Below, one piece after another: positions 1 through 5,163 of a stretch of DNA of 5,163 nucleotides (position 1 is the first letter of the stretch; each line of letters opens with the position of its first letter). A program made the position numbers and the translations under genes. The stretch lies in the NCBI GenBank assembly GCA_014729315.1, contig WJKD01000728.1, positions 1 through 5,163 on the forward strand, read 5' to 3'. Under the pieces are notes generated by a model. It worked only from the letters and a program-made list of their open reading frames with translations, was not told where the DNA came from and did not search any database. Source of the DNA: Promethearchaeota archaeon. Its GTDB lineage: Archaea; Asgardarchaeota; Lokiarchaeia; Sigynarchaeales; SOKP01.

Positions 1-312
1 GTAATAGATAATAATATGTTTATTGTTGGCTCATATTTTGATAGCGAAGAGAATAAAGACCTTTTAATAAGTTCAGCTCCTTATTTTCTCTCGCTAAATG
101 ATTCTTTTCAAAATTACAATTACCAGAACAATCAAGATCAGATTTTTGTTAAAAAATTCGGTAAATATTTTTTTTTTAAGCAAGTAACGATTAAAGAAAA
201 TGGTATTCCATATTATATTTTACTGATCAAAAATGAAAATCCGTTAAATTCTAAAATTTCGGAAAAAGATTTTACGGTCTTCATAAATATGATGAAAAAA
301 ATCATATATTAA
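1..312 (+). CDS. C-terminal part of an unrecognised alpha/beta protein (partial at left edge)
   Basis: The frame is open from the first base to the TAA at 310-312. An ATG at 16 could start a 98-residue protein, but the codons before it (GTA ATA GAT AAT AAT) contain no stop and the ATG has no ribosome binding site in the visible bases, so I treat this as the 3' end of a longer gene. The protein reads as a beta strand (NMFIVGSYF), a helix (KDLLISSAPYFLSL), an Asn/Gln-rich loop, two or three strands (QIFVKKFGKYFFFKQV and IPYYILLIKN) and a final helix (FTVFINMMKKIIY). This order is compatible with the second half of a Roadblock/longin-type or other GAF/PAS-like alpha/beta fold. That is inference from predicted topology; no family motif is visible. 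A function cannot be assigned. The next gene on the same strand lies about 250 bases away, so an operon is unlikely. Confidence 0.6.
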   Translation, partial: VIDNNMFIVGSYFDSEENKDLLISSAPYFLSLNDSFQNYNYQNNQDQIFVKKFGKYFFFKQVTIKENGIPYYILLIKNENPLNSKISEKDFTVFINMMKKIIY

Positions 313-500
313 TACTATAAACAAATTTCTCCCACGTTTTTAATCATCCATTCTCGATATTAGATCTTTTATTCTATTAAGAATTGTAGAAAGGAAATAA
401 AGTTCCATATTAAGTTAATAAAAGAATGTATTTACCAAATTGCTTATTCGCCGATTTAAAGCAGTTAATAAGTATTCTGTTAATGTTTAATCTGGTAAAG

Positions 501-510
501 ATTAATATTA
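501..510 (+). promoter_or_regulatory. Possible TATA box of the Roadblock gene
   Basis: ATTAATATTA follows a purine-rich AAAG that could act as a BRE. At the usual archaeal distance of about 25 bases it would place transcription start near 530, some 35 bases before the ATG at 565 and downstream of the alternative GTG at 511. The rest of the spacer 313-500 shows only AT-rich sequence, a T5 run at 337-341 that might end the upstream transcript, and a nine-base direct repeat AGTTAATAA at 413 and 463 that is short enough to be chance. Confidence 0.25.
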
Positions 511-564
511 GTGTATTATTATAATAAGTCTAAGGGAATAAGAAGAATACGATTTGATATACTA

Positions 565-1665
565 ATGATAATTTGTAGTAATTGTGGAGCAATAAACAAT
601 GAAAACGAAGGACACTTCTGTCGGAAATGTGGAGCAATGTTACCTGTCACTTCAAAGTCACACAGAACTAAAATCCGGACCGAATCAAAAAAAAAGGAAG
701 ATTCTAAAGCAAATTCGATTGAGGCTGAATCAGTAAAAAAGGAGGAAAAGAATAGTGTTGAATTTGCGAATTCTGAAGCTCTCTTTTTTGGTACAAAAAA
801 AACTAATTCTAACGGTCCCAATCATTCAAACCTTCAGAAGATTCCCATGCCAATCGAAGAAGATTTACCAAAAATAATAGAGGAAGAACCTAGCGACTCG
901 AAACAACAAAATAAAATTCAAGAAAGTCAAAATAATTCAAAGAAGAATAAAGTATTTCTTTCTGAGATTGAACCTACTCCTTTTAGTGGATCAATTATTT
1001 CTGAACGAGGAGTTTACGGACCACCGACAAGGAAACCAAATGAGATGCCTAAAGTTAAACCACTACCGACTTCTAAACCCAGGGAACCGATTGATGGAGA
1101 AAAATTTAAACCAAAAAAATCTGTACCATCAGATAAGGTATATAAAAAGGAAAAAGAAGAGAGAAGAGGTAGACTGGAAGAGGATATGACGAAAATGTTA
1201 AATATTCTCTCTAAGAAATTATCAATCCCAGATCTTGAAGAGTTAAAGTTAGAAGAAAAAACTAAAAATCGGCAGCTCGTAGAGAAGGAGATTCCTCCTC
1301 AAAATCTTGAGGAAATATTGAAGCAATTACTTAGAATAGACTCAAATATCGAAGCTTCAGCGATTATAAAAAAGAATGGACAAATTCTAGTATCAGCTGT
1401 GTCGGATCGTATCACAGAAAGTCTTTTTACTACTATTGGACAGAATCTATCGATGATAGGTTCGGATATTATCGATGGGTTAAGCGCGGGGGTATTAAAG
1501 TCAATATCTGTAAGAGGCACAGAGGGCGTATTAGATCTGGCGCCAGTAAGCAAGGATAAACTTCTTTTAACTTTTTCCAATCAGAAAGTTAAAAGCGGAA
1601 TCATTAATATCGCTTCAAATTTAGTAAAAAAGCAATTAAAGAAGTTTTTGACACCTGATACATAA
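565..1665 (+). CDS. Zinc-ribbon protein with C-terminal Roadblock/LC7 domain
   Basis: A 366-residue soluble protein in three parts. Residues 4-23 form a zinc ribbon: C4-x2-C7 and C19-x2-C22, with the typical CSNCG and CRKCG knuckles. Residues 30 to about 240 are a low-complexity linker rich in Lys, Glu, Ser and Pro, probably disordered, with a Lys/Glu/Arg-rich helical or coiled stretch from about 192. Residues about 247-362 are a Roadblock/LC7 domain: an opening helix (NLEEILKQLL), paired strands (ASAIIKKNGQILVSAVS), a helix with GxxxSxIG-like spacing, strands SISVRGTEGVLDLAPV and KLLLTFS, and a final helix. Roadblock domains dimerise and often regulate Ras-like, MglA or Rag GTPases; acting on such a partner is inferred here, since no GTPase gene is in the window. 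The frame is also open to a GTG at 511, but that start overlaps the TATA-like element, and the ATG at 565 places the ribbon at the N-terminus as usual. No Shine-Dalgarno sequence precedes either start. Confidence 0.9.
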   Translation: MIICSNCGAINNENEGHFCRKCGAMLPVTSKSHRTKIRTESKKKEDSKANSIEAESVKKEEKNSVEFANSEALFFGTKKTNSNGPNHSNLQKIPMPIEEDLPKIIEEEPSDSKQQNKIQESQNNSKKNKVFLSEIEPTPFSGSIISERGVYGPPTRKPNEMPKVKPLPTSKPREPIDGEKFKPKKSVPSDKVYKKEKEERRGRLEEDMTKMLNILSKKLSIPDLEELKLEEKTKNRQLVEKEIPPQNLEEILKQLLRIDSNIEASAIIKKNGQILVSAVSDRITESLFTTIGQNLSMIGSDIIDGLSAGVLKSISVRGTEGVLDLAPVSKDKLLLTFSNQKVKSGIINIASNLVKKQLKKFLTPDT

Positions 1666-1699
1666 ATTTAAGATAATTAAACAAGTTTAACGATAAATC

Positions 1700-1712
1700 G
1701 AAAAGTTTTTTA
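1700..1712 (+). terminator. Possible U-tract terminator after the Roadblock gene
   Basis: AAAAG is followed by T6 (1706-1711) about 40 bases after the stop codon. Archaeal transcription often ends at U-tracts without a strong hairpin. The position just before the TATA-like element of the next gene fits separate transcription units. Confidence 0.25.
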
Positions 1713-1730
1713 ACATAATTATTAATTAGA

Positions 1731-1742
1731 TTTATTATAAAT
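1731..1742 (+). promoter_or_regulatory. Possible TATA box of the Cys/His protein gene
   Basis: TTTATTATAAAT is a good archaeal TATA match preceded by purines (TTAGA). Counting about 25 bases on places transcription start near 1762, giving a short leader before the ATG at 1781. This argues against the in-frame TTG at 1763 as the start. Confidence 0.35.
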
Positions 1743-1780
1743 TTCTTAACTCAATTGCTTTATTGTATAAGAATAAAAAC

Positions 1781-2425
1781 ATGTCAGTTCCAGATTCTAT
1801 TAAACTTCAAGCAAAAAACTTGATTAAGCACGAAAAAACCTTTAAATTAAGCGAGCTGGGTACGCAAAGAATAACGGTTTTTGTACCACAGAGATTTAAT
1901 ATTAATAAAGAATATTGGGAACAATTTCTTCCCGAGAAACCACTCAATGCGGGCGCTGTTGAAAAAAAGGAGAGAGAATATAGGTATGTAGGAAAGGAAA
2001 TCGTTCATATTTCGTATGATCGAGAAACACAAATGGAAGAAAGAAGGGACCTCAGAAACCTATCAGCATGTCCTCATGAAGTATGCAATTTTTGTCATCA
2101 AATTAAAAAAATGGAATCTAAATTTGAGAACGGCATCTATAGGCTTATAAAAATTAGGGATTTTTTTACTTTTTCAGCAAATACTAATCTTATTCAAGCA
2201 ACTATATGGGTAGAAAAAGGTAAGGCGCAAATACATTCATACACGGGTAATAGCGAATTTATGAAATCCGATGTTGTAAACAAACACAGAGTTGCGTGTG
2301 TATGGACTAATGGGAGGAAAGAGCATCGGAGTATCAAAGTATATGCAATCGAAGGAGAGGGTGACAATAATTACGCTCGGGTTTGGTGTCACATAAGCAG
2401 ATATAATGTTGCTAATTGGCCTTAA
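1781..2425 (+). CDS. Unrecognised 214-residue protein with a Cys/His cluster
   Basis: I do not recognise this family. The protein is soluble, with no signal peptide or membrane helix. Its N-terminal half is charged and helix-prone (residues 1-95, many Lys, Glu and Arg). In the middle sits C97-P-H99-x2-C102-x2-C105-H106, a compact cluster that could bind zinc or another metal. The C-terminal half looks beta-rich, with alternating segments such as IRDFFTFSAN, LIQATIWVEKG, RVACVWTNG and YARVWCHIS, and adds C173 and the pair C203-H204, which might complete a metal site. Metal binding is inferred from the spacing only. I chose the ATG at 1781 because the frame reaches back only to a TTG at 1763 that overlaps the predicted transcription start. 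The gene stands alone: the Roadblock gene ends 115 bases upstream, and the nuclease gene converges from downstream with a 78-base gap. Confidence 0.75.
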   Translation: MSVPDSIKLQAKNLIKHEKTFKLSELGTQRITVFVPQRFNINKEYWEQFLPEKPLNAGAVEKKEREYRYVGKEIVHISYDRETQMEERRDLRNLSACPHEVCNFCHQIKKMESKFENGIYRLIKIRDFFTFSANTNLIQATIWVEKGKAQIHSYTGNSEFMKSDVVNKHRVACVWTNGRKEHRSIKVYAIEGEGDNNYARVWCHISRYNVANWP

Positions 2426-2451
2426 TCTCAAGATCGAAGAACTATTTCTAC

Positions 2452-2475
2452 ATATTTAATAATAATAAGAAATAT
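2452..2475. terminator. Weak inverted repeat between convergent genes
   Basis: ATATTT (2452-2457) and AAATAT (2470-2475) form a perfect six-base inverted repeat around a 12-base loop. It lies in the gap between the two convergent genes and could help end transcription from both sides. The arms are purely A/T, so the stem would be weak and could arise by chance. Confidence 0.2.
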
Positions 2476-2503
2476 TAAAGCTCGTCAGCGAAAGAAAATC
2501 GTG

Positions 2504-3301
2504 CTAAATTAATTTCTTTTGTAGAGTTATTCTATTTATTTTAATTATCTTGTACTTGTCCACAAAATCACTTAATTCGCCTAGAAATGAATTAAATTTT
2601 GAAATGGGTATTAATGGGATCTTATTATCATTTCTTCTGCAACCTGAGTCTTCTAAAGTGACGATACAAGGTATTATTGAAATGGGTAATTTTTTTTTAA
2701 GAGTTTTGTCTGGCTGAGCAAGTTTTGTTATAAGTTCTGAGAAGATATCGGGATTTTTTTTTAACGCGATTGCTCTTTGATATTGTAAATCTGCCACCCT
2801 ATTTATTATACTAAAAGGATCCCTACGCTTCCATTGCTTTGCGTCGATCATCAAAAGTAAATTATTTTTCAATCCGATAACATCCACTTCGTAGCGTGAT
2901 TGGGAGGTCTTCTTTCTAAAATAAGACTTATCTGAAAAACGAAAATTCGTAATTGCTTCATAATTGTGTCGCAAAAGAATTTCCTCCACCAATTCCTCAA
3001 ACCCATTATAATCTAATATTTGTGCTAAATTCCTGAAATCATTGTTCATAAATCTAATAGCTTCAGCAATAAAAAGGATTTTATCGATAACATAATAATC
3101 TTTATAATTCCCTCTTTTTTTTTTAATAAAAGTAAAATTATTTACAACCTCAGATACTCCTTCCTTCGTCGTATTTATGCACCTGATTAATTCGGACGGT
3201 TCACACCAAATTTCCCTTAGTTCAATGTTTTTTGTTCGAAGTAAGCGATAAATTCTCTTCATTAGCTTAGATAAAAGCGATGGTGTGATTTCAATAGACA
3301 T
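2504..3301 (-). CDS. Probable PD-(D/E)XK nuclease (RecB/Mrr-like, archaeal)
   Basis: A 265-residue basic protein. Residues 1 to about 95 look helical and could hold a small winged-helix DNA-binding domain. The nuclease core follows: a Glu-rich helix (GFEELVEEILLRHNYE, E102/E103 and E106/E107), then D140 within YEVDVIG and D153-A-K155 in LLMIDAKQW. This order, Glu in the first helix, an Asp, then DxK in the next strand about 13 residues later, is the active site of the PD-(D/E)XK superfamily that includes RecB-type, Mrr-type and Hjc nucleases. The C-terminal part (residues 160-265) is charged and contains C212 and C221. It is most like predicted archaeal RecB-family endonucleases of unknown role; DNA repair or defence are both possible. 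No methyltransferase or helicase gene is nearby. The ATG at 3301 has no Shine-Dalgarno sequence and an AT-rich element about 25 bases before it, suggesting a leaderless message. Confidence 0.8.
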   Translation of the reverse strand: MSIEITPSLLSKLMKRIYRLLRTKNIELREIWCEPSELIRCINTTKEGVSEVVNNFTFIKKKRGNYKDYYVIDKILFIAEAIRFMNNDFRNLAQILDYNGFEELVEEILLRHNYEAITNFRFSDKSYFRKKTSQSRYEVDVIGLKNNLLLMIDAKQWKRRDPFSIINRVADLQYQRAIALKKNPDIFSELITKLAQPDKTLKKKLPISIIPCIVTLEDSGCRRNDNKIPLIPISKFNSFLGELSDFVDKYKIIKINRITLQKKLI

Positions 3302-3314
3302 AATTTTTAGAAAT

Positions 3315-3332
3315 TAAATTTTAATTAAAAAA
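3315..3332 (-). promoter_or_regulatory. Possible TATA region of the nuclease gene
   Basis: On the minus strand an uninterrupted A/T stretch (TTTTAATTAAAATTTAATT) lies 15-30 bases before the ATG. With no ribosome binding site present, it fits a TATA element driving a leaderless or nearly leaderless transcript. The exact box cannot be picked out because the whole stretch is A/T. Confidence 0.25.
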
Positions 3333-3350
3333 ATTAAGAGAGATAAGAAA

Positions 3351-3393
3351 AAGTAAAAATTAGATCCAAATCTCCATTATGTTGATAGATTTG
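3351..3393 (-). terminator. Hairpin and T-rich tail after the minus-strand membrane gene
   Basis: Read on the minus strand, CAAATCT (3393-3387) pairs with AGATTTG (3373-3367) across a 13-base loop. It is followed by GATCTAATTTTTACTTTTT, a T-rich tail. The order stem, then T-tract, resembles an intrinsic terminator and lies between the membrane gene ending at 3457 and the nuclease gene starting at 3301, supporting their separate transcription. Confidence 0.4.
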
Positions 3394-3456
3394 TAATCAA
3401 AGGAGATATAATTAAAAAATTTTAAAAATAATAAATCTTAAAATTAAATCTTATGT

Positions 3457-4137
3457 TTAGACACTTTTTCGAAATAACTCTCGTCGAAAACCAACGAAAA
3501 ATATTAAAAGACCAACCATCGCAATGATATGGAATATATCGTTATGGGGGGTAAAGAGATATTGATTGTTTGGACCAAAATAAGTTCGATATCCTATTAT
3601 TCCACCGATACCTTGAACGATTCCAGCAATAATTATGATTGTTAATCCCCAGAATAAATAGCGAGATAAAAGCTTATTTTCTTTCTTTGCTTTAAATGCA
3701 TAAAAATAAATGAGGACGCTGCAGACTAATAAGAGGAGCACCCATATAAAAAAAGGCCAATTAATCAAGAATCCTACAATTAGATATATTAAAACTAAGA
3801 CAACGGGAATTAGGAGCATTTTTCCATAATTTTCTTCTTTTTGGTATATCATTGTCCCTGCAACAAAGAAAATGAAGCTAATTCCCCCAAATACCATAGT
3901 GGGAGGCCACAAAATTTCACTAATCATTACATATTCAGTTCCATGTGATAAAGCACCAAATAAAGCGAAAAAACCAACAGATAAAAACCCTCCAATCCAC
4001 ATAAGAGTAGGTTTGTCTTTTTTGTTCACTTTTTTAGTCCAGTAAAAAATTAAAAATAATGCAAAAAGAAATCCCTCAATAGCCAATATTAAATCGGTTA
4101 CTAAAGTTACGGGTTCCACGGGTTTAAGTTCACTCAC
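3457..4137 (-). CDS. Seven-helix integral membrane protein, possibly CREST-like
   Basis: A 226-residue membrane protein with seven likely helices at about residues 11-33, 44-64, 70-97, 106-123, 128-147, 158-182 and 200-218. Basic loops and ends (TKKVNKK after helix 1, KAKKENK after helix 5, RRELFRK at the C-terminus) suggest by the positive-inside rule that the C-terminus faces the cytoplasm. Polar residues near helix ends stand out: E21, S64-H65 in GALSHG, E74, and H198-N-D200-x2-H203 at the start of helix 7. The CREST superfamily (alkaline ceramidases, PAQR/HlyIII) uses a helix-2 His and helix-7 His residues to bind zinc, so a related hydrolase is conceivable; the first helix-7 His of PAQR proteins is Asn199 here, which weakens the idea. 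The start resembles, from memory, the uncharacterised DUF6962 family. GTG start at 4137, supported by a strong ribosome binding site seven bases upstream. Confidence 0.85.
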   Translation of the reverse strand: MSELKPVEPVTLVTDLILAIEGFLFALFLIFYWTKKVNKKDKPTLMWIGGFLSVGFFALFGALSHGTEYVMISEILWPPTMVFGGISFIFFVAGTMIYQKEENYGKMLLIPVVLVLIYLIVGFLINWPFFIWVLLLLVCSVLIYFYAFKAKKENKLLSRYLFWGLTIIIIAGIVQGIGGIIGYRTYFGPNNQYLFTPHNDIFHIIAMVGLLIFFVGFRRELFRKSV

Positions 4138-4144
4138 GTTTTAT

Positions 4145-4150
4145 CCTTCC
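4145..4150 (-). promoter_or_regulatory. Ribosome binding site GGAAGG fixing a GTG start
   Basis: On the minus strand GGAAGG lies seven bases before the GTG at 4137. It is the only strong Shine-Dalgarno sequence in the window and decides the start of the membrane protein gene. Confidence 0.7.
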
Positions 4151-4186
4151 TTTTTTAAAATTAGTTGTTTATGAATTGTTTAACTT

Positions 4187-4197
4187 AAAATTATATG
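4187..4197 (-). promoter_or_regulatory. Possible TATA box of the minus-strand membrane gene
   Basis: CATATAATTTT on the minus strand would place transcription start near 4168, leaving a leader of about 30 bases that includes the ribosome binding site. Other A/T-rich stretches nearby could serve instead. Confidence 0.35.
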
Positions 4198-4273
4198 ACC
4201 TTCATATAAATCTATTATATCTTTATTTATTTTTTTATGGTAAATCGCATTTATGTAAATCTTAAATTTTAGG

Positions 4274-4310
4274 AGATAAATATAATATTATTAATAAAAG
4301 TTTATGATTA
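4274..4310 (+). promoter_or_regulatory. TATA-like region of the plus-strand membrane gene
   Basis: Two candidates overlap here: AGATAAATATAAT (4274-4286) and TTTATGATTA (4301-4310). They would start transcription near 4310 or 4333, giving a leader of about 30 to 55 bases. A weak ribosome binding site GTGAT (4354-4358), complementary to the usual archaeal 16S 3' end, sits five bases before the ATG. Confidence 0.3.
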
Positions 4311-4363
4311 GAGACATATTATTATAATTCCTCAAGTGAAGAGAAAGAAAATAGTGATGAGAC

Positions 4364-5086
4364 ATGGTGTTAACAGAATTTGAATTTGTGAATGGTTTAC
4401 TAAGTCTCATCTTTGTCATAATCTCTATTATTGTTGGAATAAAGATTATTTCTAAATACTTTGAATACAAACGTAAGGAATTCTTGCTAGTTGGAATAAC
4501 TTGGATAGGTATCGTTGAACCTTGGTTTCCATCCTCCATATCGTTTTTATGCGGAGCTTTGACAGGACACGGGCTTTCACTGGAATTATATGTGCTAATC
4601 GGGAATGTGGGTATTCCAATTACATTTAACATTTGGTTTATTGCGTTTACTGATTTTTGCTGTGAGAAAAAGAGGAAATTGATTCTTGTCCTCTACAATA
4701 TTTATGGATTATTTTTCGAAATCGTACTATTTTATTTACTTTTTACTAATCCCAGAAATATTGGTGAATTACAAGGTTTGGTTGATATTGAATATCAAAA
4801 TATTTTTGGAATACTCCTTATCACAAAGATTTTGTTAATCACCATTACCGGAATCATTTTTTCAGTGCCTTCAATTAGATCTGATCTTCAAGAATTAAGA
4901 ATACGAGGTAAATTACTCATAGTAGCATTCTTTTCTTACGCCATTGGTGCTTATTTAGACGCTGGAATCCCTTTAAACTTATTAATAATCATTCTAACGA
5001 GGATATTATTAATCTTAAGCGCGCTAGAGTGGTATAGTGGATTTTTATTGCCAAAATGGATGAGAAAGCTGTTTATAAATGAGTAA
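4364..5086 (+). CDS. Seven-helix membrane protein of an Asgard-type family, function unknown
   Basis: A 240-residue protein with likely membrane helices at about 8-30, 40-65, 74-98, 105-127, 146-168, 183-203 and 207-229. It has no signal peptide beyond the first helix and ends in a short basic tail (KWMRKLF) typical of a cytoplasmic end. Features worth noting are the aromatic/proline segment W47...EPWFPSS at helix 2, the stretch GNVGIP in helix 3, an acidic outer loop around GLVDIEYQ (138-144), and LDAGIPLN (198-205) between helices 6 and 7. From memory this pattern, starting EFEFVNG and containing the PW-PSS and LD-IPLN segments, belongs to a multicopy membrane family in Lokiarchaeia with no known function; that is recall, not a search. 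A sensor or transport role is possible, but no catalytic or ligand motif is visible. It is divergent from the preceding membrane gene and shows no sequence likeness to it. Confidence 0.85.
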   Translation: MVLTEFEFVNGLLSLIFVIISIIVGIKIISKYFEYKRKEFLLVGITWIGIVEPWFPSSISFLCGALTGHGLSLELYVLIGNVGIPITFNIWFIAFTDFCCEKKRKLILVLYNIYGLFFEIVLFYLLFTNPRNIGELQGLVDIEYQNIFGILLITKILLITITGIIFSVPSIRSDLQELRIRGKLLIVAFFSYAIGAYLDAGIPLNLLIIILTRILLILSALEWYSGFLLPKWMRKLFINE

Positions 5087-5163
5087 TTAATTAAAATAAA
5101 ATCCGGAGAATGTTTATCATTAAATCTAGAAACATGAAAATCTCAATGAATTTTTATTTATAC

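Noticed and set aside
413..471. Direct repeat AGTTAATAA as an operator or CRISPR-like repeat
   Set aside because: Only two nine-base A/T-rich copies are present; this is expected by chance in such AT-rich DNA.
511..564. N-terminal extension of the Roadblock protein from a GTG
   Set aside because: It adds 18 residues before the zinc ribbon, overlaps the TATA-like sequence and lacks a ribosome binding site; the ATG at 565 gives the usual ribbon at the N-terminus.
968..1189. Overlapping open frame inside the Roadblock gene linker
   Set aside because: Out of frame with a well-supported gene, no ribosome binding site, and composition typical of a shifted reading of a Lys/Glu/Pro-rich linker.
1763..1780. 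TTG start adding six residues to the Cys/His protein
   Set aside because: It coincides with the predicted transcription start and lacks a ribosome binding site; the ATG at 1781 is better placed.
4354..4360. GTGATGA as a C box of a C/D guide RNA
   Set aside because: No CTGA D box follows at a suitable distance, and the site is better explained as a weak ribosome binding site before the ATG at 4364.
5110..5163. Start of a further plus-strand gene running off the right edge
   Set aside because: The frame from the ATG at 5110 (or 5134) is open to the edge, but only for 18 codons, and the GGAG at 5104-5107 is too close to the first ATG and too far from the second. Too short to support.

Overview
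The window is AT-rich DNA that most likely comes from an archaeon, probably an Asgard archaeon of the Lokiarchaeia type. Three things suggest this. One gene encodes a short N-terminal zinc ribbon, a long charged linker and a C-terminal Roadblock/LC7 domain, an architecture typical of the expanded small-GTPase regulator repertoire of Asgard archaea. The last gene closely resembles, from memory, a seven-helix membrane family common in Lokiarchaeia. Genes are preceded by AT-rich TATA-like elements at archaeal distances, and only one has a clear Shine-Dalgarno sequence. The lineage is an inference; there is no rRNA or other phylogenetic marker in the window.

Layout from left to right: (1) the 3' part of a plus-strand gene, open to the left edge, with an alpha/beta C-terminal domain of unknown family (1-312); (2) a spacer of about 250 bases, then the zinc-ribbon/Roadblock gene (565-1665, plus); (3) an unrecognised 214-residue protein with a compact Cys/His cluster (1781-2425, plus); (4) converging on it, a probable PD-(D/E)XK nuclease (2504-3301, minus); (5) a spacer with a terminator-like hairpin, then a seven-helix membrane protein with conserved-looking histidines (3457-4137, minus); (6) a 226-base divergent promoter region; (7) a second, unrelated seven-helix membrane protein (4364-5086, plus). 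The last 77 bases hold no supportable gene.

The genes do not form one operon: strands alternate and most genes seem to have their own promoter. No rRNA, tRNA, CRISPR array, insertion sequence or phage gene was seen. The most promising points are the zinc-ribbon/Roadblock fusion, the orphan nuclease beside an unknown Cys/His protein, and the possible CREST-like metal-site histidines in the minus-strand membrane protein. None of these is shown to be a new system from sequence alone.
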